The notes beneath the pieces are model-generated. The model saw only the letters and a program-made list of their open reading frames with translations. It was not told the DNA's origin and did not search any database. 62,200 nucleotides of DNA from Bacillota bacterium (GTDB lineage: Bacteria > Bacillota > UBA4882 > UBA10575): the NCBI GenBank assembly GCA_012838955.1, contig DUOH01000009.1:1-62200 (forward strand), in the 5' to 3' direction. This document shows positions 44,554-52,262 of the stretch, piece by piece; within the stretch, counting starts at the first letter, position 1, and each line of letters begins with the position of its first letter. Made by a program: the position numbers and the translations under genes.

Positions 44554-45921
44554 TTACTTCATGATCCGCTTTAAAAGATTAAGTTTCTTCTTATAAGGGG
44601 CGTATCTTAGCCGAAGATCAAAGAGAAAGGTCTGCTTGAGGATGCTCTTGGCATGGGAGAAGGTGTCAAAGCCTTTTTTCCCGTGATAGGAACCGATCCC
44701 GCTGGCGCCCACCCCGCCGAAGGGCAGATGGTAATTGGCCACGTGCATAACGGTATCATTGATGCAGCCGCCGCCATACAACAGATTATGGATCACCCAG
44801 GTCTCAAGGTTTTTGTCCTTGGTGAACAAGTACAGCGCCAGCGGTTTCTCCCGGCTTCTAATGATCCGGACAGCCTCCTCCAAGTCATCATAGGCGATGA
44901 TCGGCAGGATCGGCCCGAAGATCTCCTCGGTCATCAGCTGGGAATCAAGGGCCGGATTATCCACTAGGGTGAGCTCAATCTTTAGTTGTTCCCGGTCGCA
45001 CGCCCCACCAGTAATAACCTTCTCCCTCTCTTCTTCGATCAGCCCTTGCAAGCGATCAAAGGCTTCGTCACGGATGATCTTGCCGAAATCCCCGGACTGA
45101 AGCGGATCCTCCCCGAAAAACTCTTTGATCGCCTGTTGCATGGCTTGGATTAACTCTTTCTTTACTGCACGGTGCACCAGGACATAATCCGGCGCCACAC
45201 AAGTCTGTCCGGCGTTTAAGGCTTTACCCCAAATGATGCGGCGGGCTGTTTTCTCCACATCCGCCGTGCGATCCACCACACAGGGACTCTTTCCGCCCAA
45301 CTCCAAGGTGACCGGGGTCAAGTGCTTGGCTGCCGCCTCCATGACGATCTTCCCCACCCGCACACTGCCGGTGAAGAAGATGTGGTCGAACCTGATATTC
45401 AGTAATGCAGTGTTGACTTCTTTACCGCCTTCAAACAAAGCAATATATTCCTTGGAAAAATGTGCCTTAATGAGGTTGGCTAAGAGGGTTGAAGTGTGCC
45501 TGGCGTAACGGGAGGGTTTTAGGACAACGCAGTTTCCGGCGGCGATGGCCGCGACCAACGGCGTCATGTTCAACTGAAAAGGGTAGTTCCAAGGCGCCAT
45601 GATCAGTACTACACCCAAGGGTTGCCGGTGGATATAGGATTTGGCACCGAAACTCTGTACCGGAGTCGGCGCGCTTTGCTCTTTCATCCAGCCCTTAAGG
45701 TGCTTGAGGGTGTGTTTGATCTCCGCATAAACCAAGGATACTTCCGTGGCATAACTTTCAAACGGGCTTTTCCCCAGATCCCGCTGTAAGGCCTGGAAGA
45801 TCAGATCTTCGTTCTTTTTGATCGCGCCATATAGCGTCTTAAGTTGTTTGACCCGAAAAGCATAAGGCAGAGTAGCCCCGGATTGAAAGAACTTCCTTTG
45901 CTCCTCCACAGTTTTGAGCAT
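44554..45921 (-). CDS. Aldehyde dehydrogenase (class 3-like)
   Basis: 455 residues. Catalytic Cys in NAGQTCVAPDYVLV, general base Glu in VTLELGGKSPCVV, NAD loop FTGSVRVGKIVMEAA, and PWNYPFQLNMTPLVAAIAAG. The C-terminal FDTFSHAKSILKQTFLFDLR with a hydrophobic/basic tail is typical of class 3/fatty aldehyde enzymes. Oxidises medium-chain or aromatic aldehydes to acids with NAD(P). ATG 45921 follows GGGGGGAAAC. Downstream of the two-domain aldolase on the same strand; the YjbQ remnant abuts its stop. Confidence 0.93.
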   Translation of the reverse strand: MLKTVEEQRKFFQSGATLPYAFRVKQLKTLYGAIKKNEDLIFQALQRDLGKSPFESYATEVSLVYAEIKHTLKHLKGWMKEQSAPTPVQSFGAKSYIHRQPLGVVLIMAPWNYPFQLNMTPLVAAIAAGNCVVLKPSRYARHTSTLLANLIKAHFSKEYIALFEGGKEVNTALLNIRFDHIFFTGSVRVGKIVMEAAAKHLTPVTLELGGKSPCVVDRTADVEKTARRIIWGKALNAGQTCVAPDYVLVHRAVKKELIQAMQQAIKEFFGEDPLQSGDFGKIIRDEAFDRLQGLIEEEREKVITGGACDREQLKIELTLVDNPALDSQLMTEEIFGPILPIIAYDDLEEAVRIIRSREKPLALYLFTKDKNLETWVIHNLLYGGGCINDTVMHVANYHLPFGGVGASGIGSYHGKKGFDTFSHAKSILKQTFLFDLRLRYAPYKKKLNLLKRIMK

Positions 45922-46012
45922 AGTTTCCCCCCCATCACTCCTGAGTTTGGGTTCCCGCCCGGCTCACCCGGCCCGCTGGTGTTCGCCCAGGCGGCTTCCA
46001 GGTTATTCTCTG

Positions 46013-47218
46013 TTATTTGTCCGCGCTCATAACCAACGCCTGCTTGGCGTATTTCTTAAGATAAAAATAGCGCATGAGCATACTCTCCACCGGATTAATG
46101 GGCTTGACTCGACCGAATAAGGAAGCGCCAATCCAGGCTTTGGCTGCTTTGTGCAGGATCGCCCCGGCCGCGCGGGCGTCATCCTCATTTGCACCGCAAC
46201 ATAAGGCGCCGGTATTCTTGATCAGCACAGCGGAGGATCTACCTAACGCTCGGGCGACCCGATCCGGATCATCCCGCTCAACCGTTCTGACCCGCAGTCC
46301 GATGATCTGCGCAAAATCATCCAGCAGAGGTTTTAAACTGCAACCAGCCGTAGAAAGGCTGAGAATCTCCGGGGTCGCTTGGAAGATAATCGCCTTAATC
46401 CACTGATTCTTCTGGTAGATGGCACGATAGAGCCCAACCTCCTCCGGCCAGCCAGCCAAAATTTGTTCATCCGGAATCTCCACTTCTCTCTCGCCGTCAA
46501 ACCAGATAAAACCATTCCCTCTTCTGAAGCTGGCGCCATAAGCCCTTTTTTCCGGCGTCACCAGAGACAGCAGAGTTTCCCGGTCTTGCCCGAGAACAAA
46601 GGCGCTCATGGCATAAGGATCATACTTCCTTTCTCCGCTCAGCTTTAAGTAACGGTTGATCACAAAAACCCTACAGGCTTCTTCCAGTTCGGAAGCGACC
46701 GTAAACGCCTCTTCCGCGTTTGCACCGAAACAAAGGGCACCGTGGTGTCTCATGATTACTGCTTTACCAGTGGACTTTTCCAGCGCTTGGCGGACTTTTT
46801 TCTGCAACGCTTCCGTCCCGGGCAGCGCATAATCAGCACACAGGACCGTTTCCCCCAGCGTGGGGTATTTACTATCAACCTGAATCTCCTTCAATCTGGT
46901 CGCCGCGATCACTGAGGCGTTATCCTGATGGGTGTGGATGACGAAATTTACTTCAGGATGAAGTTTATAGACTTCGGCATGAACCCCCTTTTCAGATGAG
47001 GGTTTAATCTCCCCTTGGAAGCTCAAGTCATCGATCTTGACCAGGACCAGATCAGCCGCAGTCAAAGAGAGATAACTCCGGCCGCTGGGCGTGATGACAA
47101 AACTCTCCCCATCTACCCGGCAACTGACATTCCCCCACGTGCGCGCAGTTAAACCTGATTCCAGCAGTTTGATCCCGGCTTTGAGCACCGCATTCTTCGC
47201 ATCGTTAATATCTATCAC
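46013..47218 (-). CDS. Class II aldolase/adducin protein with a second, degenerate aldolase domain
   Basis: 401 residues. Domain 1 (~1-215) is a complete class II aldolase: GLTARTWGNVSCRVDGESFV (phosphate loop), the Glu of SSEKGVHAEVY, zinc ligands VIHTHQDNASV and MRHHGALCFGA. Domain 2 (~245-400) repeats the fold, but FQATPEI replaces the HTH segment and KNTGALCCGA replaces HHGALCFG, so the metal site is lost. Likely an L-fuculose/L-rhamnulose-type phosphate aldolase with a regulatory or structural second half. I chose GTG 47218, five bases after AAGGCGG; the frame upstream to 47407 crosses unrelated remnants. Aldolase plus aldehyde dehydrogenase suggests lactaldehyde oxidation in deoxy-sugar use. 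Confidence 0.82.
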   Translation of the reverse strand: MIDINDAKNAVLKAGIKLLESGLTARTWGNVSCRVDGESFVITPSGRSYLSLTAADLVLVKIDDLSFQGEIKPSSEKGVHAEVYKLHPEVNFVIHTHQDNASVIAATRLKEIQVDSKYPTLGETVLCADYALPGTEALQKKVRQALEKSTGKAVIMRHHGALCFGANAEEAFTVASELEEACRVFVINRYLKLSGERKYDPYAMSAFVLGQDRETLLSLVTPEKRAYGASFRRGNGFIWFDGEREVEIPDEQILAGWPEEVGLYRAIYQKNQWIKAIIFQATPEILSLSTAGCSLKPLLDDFAQIIGLRVRTVERDDPDRVARALGRSSAVLIKNTGALCCGANEDDARAAGAILHKAAKAWIGASLFGRVKPINPVESMLMRYFYLKKYAKQALVMSADK

Positions 47219-47344
47219 AACCACCGCCTTACGCTTTGATCGCCACATTTTGGAAGACATTTTCGAACCGGACGCGAATATCGGAGAGCATGTGGCCTTC
47301 ATAAGCCGCGCTAGTATAAATCCTGCTACCAGTTCTCCTATACC

Positions 47345-47462
47345 TGCAAGTATTATAAAGAGCGACTGAAACTCTTTATTGACGACAATGTCTTTACCAA
47401 AGATCAACGCCTGGTGGAAGAAGTGATGAAGTTCATTAAGGGAACTTTATATTTAAGTTCGT
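47345..47462 (+). pseudogene. Rightward 3' gene remnant, family unknown
   Basis: A plus-strand frame with coding-like composition reads YYKERLKLFIDDNVFTKDQ and RLVEEVMKFIKGTLYLSS to a TAA at 47460. It has no start and is preceded by a TAG near 47310. Looks like the last ~40 codons of a lost gene. Confidence 0.35.
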
Positions 47463-47880
47463 AAAGTATGGGAGTGGACGCGGGTTCGATTCGATCATAA
47501 CCTGGATTTTTACGGCCGTACCCCGGGCTCGCCATTGAAACTGCCCGCTGGCAAAGAGCATGTCGAGGAGGAAAGGTTTGTACCCCTTTACCCTGGTCGA
47601 CAAGAACGGCCCTTCTGGTCCGCTTTCCAAAAAGGGACATGAGCTTCGCCCCTACCGTCGGGGAGACGATGACCCGGTCCTGCCGGATCTCTTCAATCCG
47701 CCAGACTGAGGCGCCCAGGACAAATCGGTCGTTCAACCTTCGTTCGTACACAAACTCTTCATCCAATTCGCCCAAGCGCGAGTTAGACCCGATCAGATAA
47801 ACCCCGAAATAGCCCCGGTCGGGAATGGTGCCACCGGCGGTGTAGACCAGCCTTCTACCGTAAGCATCCGGTTTAATTAC
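47436..47880 (-). pseudogene. Lhr-like DEAD/DEAH helicase remnant
   Basis: Minus-strand reading from ~47870 gives GRRLVYTAGGTIPDRGYFGV, GELDEEFVYERRLNDRFVLG and ASVWRIEEIRQDRVIVSP, the unmistakable C-terminal core region of large Lhr-type helicases. The continuation needs a frame change at ~47640 (KLMPFWKADQKGRS) and then jumps to a later segment, LDMLFASGQFQWRARG. Everything else of a normally >1300-residue protein is absent. Clear relic; no product expected. Confidence 0.7.
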
Positions 47881-47966
47881 TCCTCTTGAAAAACAATTTT
47901 GTATTAAATATATTACTCCTCGTATTTTTATAAATCAAGACACTTGGCCGAAGGATCTGCCTTTGG

Positions 47967-49913
47967 TCAGTCCTGATCCCCGGTATAGTCATGTACAATC
48001 TGAGTAGCGCTGGCCACCATCTCTTCACCCTGAGCAGTAAACTCTTGGATAATGGCTGAAATATTCATGATCGCCATATTAACAGCGTCCATCTTCTGAT
48101 CAACCGTATTGGAGATCTCAAGCACCTTGACGACCAGATCCTGAATGGCCTCTTCATTCCCTAGAGCCTCTTCCGCTGTTCTCTGAGACTCCTCAGCCAG
48201 TCTTTTGATTTCTTGAGCCAAGACATTAAATCCTTTACCGTGTTCACCACTTCTGGCCGCTTCGATCCCGGCATTCAAAGAAAGAATTCTCGTCTGACGC
48301 GCCACCCCAAGAATATCAGAAGTGGCTTCAGTAAACCGGCCTACATTGTCATTGATCTCAGCAATCAGCTTCCGAAGTATTTCAGTGTACTCAGCCACCT
48401 CGCTCACATCACGGCCGATCATTTCAATCTCTTGCCCTGCCTGTTCATTCCCGTGGTACACGTCCTCCATGGAGACAGTAATCTCCTGAATACGCTTGGT
48501 TAGCTCAGCCGCACGTTCCTGGCGTTCTTGGCTGAGGGCGGTCACTTCCTCCAACATCCTGTTGATCTCGTTATTCTTCTCCTCGAGCATTTTATTCTCC
48601 CGAATGACTTCTTTTCGGTTATAATCAATACAATTCGCCGGCCGGTCCAATTTATTAAAGATTGCTCTGACCATATCACGACAGGTCTGATAACCGCAAG
48701 CAGTACAATTAAGATTTTGGGCCTCAGGCGTATCCTTATGCAGGCTCAAGAAAATCTCGGCATACTCTTCCCTGGTCGGCTCCTTTAAGGAGTGTATGTC
48801 AGCTCTCTTATAACTGCGATAAAAGTCATCCAGTTTCAACTTTTTATTGAAGATCTTAAACAACTTTTCAGAGCGGCTCTTCAATTTTTTACCGCTTTTA
48901 TCTCCTGACTTTTCTTTGGCAAACGCCTGCATAGCCAGGTCAATATCGTCAATGTCACCCTCCTGGCAAGCCCCGGTCCCTTTATTACAACCATATGGAC
49001 AGTTCAAAATATCTACCAGAGTAGGAAGGTTTTTTCCTCTGTCCAGCCGTCGTCTGTATTCTTGCAAATAAAGATAGGCTACATCCTGCCCTTCCACTTG
49101 CCGAACCCAGACGTTCCCCGCAATCGCCTCCACATTCTCTCTGAGGCCTCCCGGCCGTGGAAATACAGATCCCAACCCGCAACCCGGGTCGTCAAATTCG
49201 CCTTCCGGATACTCATGTATATTTATACCGTGAGTTGCGATATAATCCATGAATTTTTTGAAGGTGACATTATATTCAACCACATTTCCGGTGTTGGCGT
49301 CTACGATCTCATCATTCTTCGCGATACAAGGGGAAAGAAAGGCTATTTTGTCACGGTATCCATTATATTTACGTAAATAAATGGCTGTACACATCATCGG
49401 ACTATGCACTGGCGCCAAATAATCAAGCAACCCGGGTTGGTGTTTCTCCACATAGTTGACGATGGCCGGACAAGGCTGGGCAATCATTGAACTTACCCCT
49501 GTCTCCGCCAAAACTTTTAAATACGCCCAAACCGTAATATCCGCTCCAAACGAAACATCATAGACCAAAGGCGCCCCTAATTTCTTCAAATACCCGATCA
49601 CTCGTTTATACTCGGGAAAGTTTGTCCGCACCGATGGGGCCACCAATACGGAGATCCGCTGTCCTTCCTGAAGATCCTGGAAGAACCGTTCCGTATCATC
49701 CCTGTAATCCCTGGCGTCATGGTCACAAACTTCGATACACTTCCCACAATGAATACATATCTCCGGATTCACCCTGACTTTGGTCTCACCGTTGATTGTG
49801 TAGGAAATATTAGCGCCGAGCACCGGACAATTTCTGATACATTTGTTACATCCCTGACACTTCTCCTCGATAATGAATATAGTCTCTTCTACAAAACTGT
49901 TATTATTCATCAT
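47967..49913 (-). CDS. Sensory [FeFe]-hydrogenase-like protein fused to an MCP signalling domain
   Basis: 648 residues, no membrane segment. Two [4Fe-4S] ferredoxin motifs (Cys19/22/25/29 and Cys53/56/59/63). An H-cluster domain (~75-320) retains all four cluster cysteines: Cys147 in AQPCPA, Cys195 in LSPCIAKND, Cys304 and Cys308 in NCPYGCNKG. Several catalytic neighbours differ from TSCCP and PCxxKKxE of real hydrogenases. A further 4Fe-4S domain follows (Cys402/405/410/427, NCTACGYQTC). Then a coiled coil and an MCP signalling hairpin (LSLNAGIEAARSGEHGKGFN, ~545-580). Predicted cytosolic H2 or redox sensor feeding the chemotaxis machinery. Start ATG 49913 or 49910 after GAGGAGAAG. Monocistronic. 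Confidence 0.92.
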   Translation of the reverse strand: MMNNNSFVEETIFIIEEKCQGCNKCIRNCPVLGANISYTINGETKVRVNPEICIHCGKCIEVCDHDARDYRDDTERFFQDLQEGQRISVLVAPSVRTNFPEYKRVIGYLKKLGAPLVYDVSFGADITVWAYLKVLAETGVSSMIAQPCPAIVNYVEKHQPGLLDYLAPVHSPMMCTAIYLRKYNGYRDKIAFLSPCIAKNDEIVDANTGNVVEYNVTFKKFMDYIATHGINIHEYPEGEFDDPGCGLGSVFPRPGGLRENVEAIAGNVWVRQVEGQDVAYLYLQEYRRRLDRGKNLPTLVDILNCPYGCNKGTGACQEGDIDDIDLAMQAFAKEKSGDKSGKKLKSRSEKLFKIFNKKLKLDDFYRSYKRADIHSLKEPTREEYAEIFLSLHKDTPEAQNLNCTACGYQTCRDMVRAIFNKLDRPANCIDYNRKEVIRENKMLEEKNNEINRMLEEVTALSQERQERAAELTKRIQEITVSMEDVYHGNEQAGQEIEMIGRDVSEVAEYTEILRKLIAEINDNVGRFTEATSDILGVARQTRILSLNAGIEAARSGEHGKGFNVLAQEIKRLAEESQRTAEEALGNEEAIQDLVVKVLEISNTVDQKMDAVNMAIMNISAIIQEFTAQGEEMVASATQIVHDYTGDQD

Positions 49914-50310
49914 TACTTCTCCTCCTACCGCAATGTCGAAAAATCGCGGATACGTATTCGTTTCGAGCCACTCTTACGAGTATTCCTTCATTCCACTGGA
50001 TTTACCTGAACACTAGATCTGGGCTTACCGAAAAACTCAAGTTGAAATAGGAAGAAAGGTTTTGGCCACAGAAGAGGCGAGTTAGGAGAGGAAATCTCCA
50101 AAGGAAAGTTATCGCTCGGTTTTTCGTTTCATACCAGTCACCTCAAGGGCAAGAATTATATAGAATAGTTCTCCATATTCAGGCATTTTTCCTGTCTAAA
50201 ATGGTTTTTTCCTTTTTTTTTGGGATTTTTAGACTTTTCCATGAAACAATCGTCAAGCTTAGCGCAATTTCAACAGTAAGTGCCGATAAAAAACAAGCAT
50301 AATAAGTGAT
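49914..50310. other. Promoter region of the H2-sensor gene; otherwise no gene seen
   Basis: The minus strand has TATAAT at 50161-50156 with CTGAAT 16 bases upstream, a plausible promoter for the sensor gene ~240 bases away. The long leader between is not recognisable as a riboswitch. A T-rich/A-rich stretch sits near 50200. Confidence 0.45.
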
Positions 50311-50333
50311 AAAAAAACTGTCCGCCAGGACAG
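50311..50333 (-). terminator. Rho-independent terminator of the sensor-kinase/ATL operon
   Basis: CTGTCC-GCCA-GGACAG (50318-50333) with seven T following on the minus strand (50317-50311). Confidence 0.92.
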
Positions 50334-50340
50334 CTTGTAA

Positions 50341-50655
50341 TCACCGATATCTACCACTTTCGGATCCCATAGGTGCTTTTTCAGATCAATACATCCGTCT
50401 GCTTTGAAGGTGACCCCTTCGCTCTCGAGCAATTTTCGTTGTTCCTCCTGGTGGCAAAGAACCGCCGGACACATGCTTCCCACCTTGTTGACCACCTGGT
50501 GCCAGGGAAGGTCCAGCTCAACCGGGGCGCTATGCATCGCCCACCCGACCACCCGGGCGTTCCGCGGTTGCCCAAGAAGCGCGCGATCTGGCCGTAGGTA
50601 GCCACCTTTCCCCTGGGGATTTGGGCGACAATCGTATAGACCTCAATATAATCAC
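50341..50655 (-). pseudogene. Alkyltransferase-like (ATL) DNA-repair protein, apparent frameshifts
   Basis: Pieces in two frames make one ATL protein: VYTIVAQIPRGKVATYGQIA then VVGWAMHSAPVELDLPWHQV and CHQEEQRKLLESEGV. The active-site motif is PWHQ, with Trp in place of the acceptor Cys of O6-alkylguanine methyltransferase; that is the ATL hallmark (binds alkylated guanine and recruits excision repair, no transfer). One extra T at ~50645 links a GTG (50655, overlapping the regulator's stop as GTGA) to the frame. One extra C near 50565 gives GNPRNARVVGW. One extra C near 50365 gives WDPESGRYR-stop just before the terminator. The corrected protein is 105 residues, normal for ATL. All three are homopolymer changes, so sequencing error is the simplest explanation. 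Confidence 0.78.
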
Positions 50656-52244
50656 TTAGTATTCTCCCGGTATTCGCTGGGTGACATCCCCGACATCTTT
50701 TTAAAGCAATTACTGAAATAATATGAGTCCTTATACCCGACGGCATTGGAAACCTCATAAATTTTCAGGTCGGTATGTTTCAGCAACTCTTTGGCTTTCT
50801 TGATCCGGCGTTCGGTGAGATAATCAATGAAATTCTTACCGGTCTGTTCCGTAAATAATAGACTGAGATAGCTGGGGCTGATATTATAATGATGGGCCAT
50901 GGCGGAGAGGGTAATATCAGCGGCGAAATTTTCATCCAGATACCGCCGGATCTCCTCCACCAGTTGATGATTGAGTGAAGCGCGTTTTTGGCGGATATGA
51001 TTATTAATCCGGTTAAAAAATGAATTCAAAAGCCCCTTTAAATCCTCTAAGCTTTCTACCTGATTCAGGTCGACCAGGGTAGTGTCATTGGCGCCAAATA
51101 TTTCTCCGGCGTTATACCCCAGTTCATTCAGGCTGGCAAGGGTTAATAGAATTAAATTACTGGCCACCATCTTTGCTAATTCGGGATTTAGCTTGGCCAG
51201 GCGTATCTCATTAATGATCCTGTTCAAATCCTCATCGATGGCTGAGGCCGCCCCGATTTTTATATTGTCGAAAATCGGATGCCGGTGAAGGGCATTGAGG
51301 ATTTTATGGTAGGATTGATTATCCGGATTAAGATCATTAATAAAGAAGACCTGATTCATTCCGTATAAATAACGATATTGCAACGCGGAACATGCCTCTC
51401 GGTAGGAAACGGCCAGGTCCGCCAAGTCCCAGTATGAACGCCCCAATCCGCAGGCGACTGAAAGCTTTAATGTCAAATGCGTCTGGGATAAAATCTCCTC
51501 TAGGCGCAGGGGTAAATTTCGATCCGGTTCAATGAAGATTAATACTACTTGGTTGCGATGGTGGTTGACCACAAAACTTCGATGGACGTTGGCTTCAGCC
51601 AACCGTTGTACCTGTTGATATAGTCGCAAACTGAGGAGATACTTTTCTTCTTCATTCATCTCTGATAATTGGTTCTCAGGAAGCTCGATCACGGCCACTT
51701 GAAAGGCACGGTTATTAAGCCCGCTGATCCCCAAAAAATCCAACTGGGCGTCAATATTGGCGACCACATTACCGTTCAACAGATCTAACAAGAGTTTTTC
51801 AACCAAAGCGGTCTTGTTCTTTCTTAACTGGTCCCGTAGATCATTTATCTCTGACCGCTCCGCTTCTTCCTTTTCGAGCTCCTCCCTGAAACGCAGCACC
51901 ACCTCGAGCAGCCTTTTACTGGCGAAAGGTTTAAGCAAATAATCGGAGACGTTTAATTTGATCGATTCTTGCGCATACTCAAACTCGGCATAGCCGGAGA
52001 TCACAATGATCTTCATCTGGTAGCCGCGGCGTTTGATCTCTTTAATCAGTTCGATCCCGTTCATCTTCGGCATCTGCACATCAGTCACCATAATCTTAAC
52101 GGGATGCTTCTCCAAGAGGGCCAGCGCCTCAAGTCCGTTGGACGCCCCTAAAACCGGTTCAAAGCCATATTCGGCCCATGCCACGTTGTTCATGAGTTTC
52201 TCTTTGATCGCCTCTTCATCTTCGACCAGTAAAAGTCCGAACAC
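50652..52244 (-). CDS. Response regulator, REC + AraC type (YesN-like)
   Basis: 530 residues. Receiver domain 1-~120 with phospho-acceptor Asp55 in VTDVQMPKMNGIEL and Lys in YLLKPFASKRLLEV. A variable linker/sensor region (~140-420) follows. C-terminal AraC double HTH (~430-530): SAMAHHYNISPSYLSLLFTE, then EVSNAVGYKDSYYFSNCFKK and MSPSEYRE. Partner of the kinase encoded just upstream (18-base gap). The GTG start follows GGTGAAGGAGA. Likely activates sugar uptake or catabolic genes. The last codons overlap the ATL gene. Confidence 0.92.
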   Translation of the reverse strand: MFGLLLVEDEEAIKEKLMNNVAWAEYGFEPVLGASNGLEALALLEKHPVKIMVTDVQMPKMNGIELIKEIKRRGYQMKIIVISGYAEFEYAQESIKLNVSDYLLKPFASKRLLEVVLRFREELEKEEAERSEINDLRDQLRKNKTALVEKLLLDLLNGNVVANIDAQLDFLGISGLNNRAFQVAVIELPENQLSEMNEEEKYLLSLRLYQQVQRLAEANVHRSFVVNHHRNQVVLIFIEPDRNLPLRLEEILSQTHLTLKLSVACGLGRSYWDLADLAVSYREACSALQYRYLYGMNQVFFINDLNPDNQSYHKILNALHRHPIFDNIKIGAASAIDEDLNRIINEIRLAKLNPELAKMVASNLILLTLASLNELGYNAGEIFGANDTTLVDLNQVESLEDLKGLLNSFFNRINNHIRQKRASLNHQLVEEIRRYLDENFAADITLSAMAHHYNISPSYLSLLFTEQTGKNFIDYLTERRIKKAKELLKHTDLKIYEVSNAVGYKDSYYFSNCFKKMSGMSPSEYRENTK

Positions 52245-52262
52245 TCTCCTTCACCTCTCTTC

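Noticed and set aside
47404-47775. A 123-codon leftward frame as a real gene
   Set aside because: It is part of an Lhr helicase relic that changes frame internally and lacks both ends.
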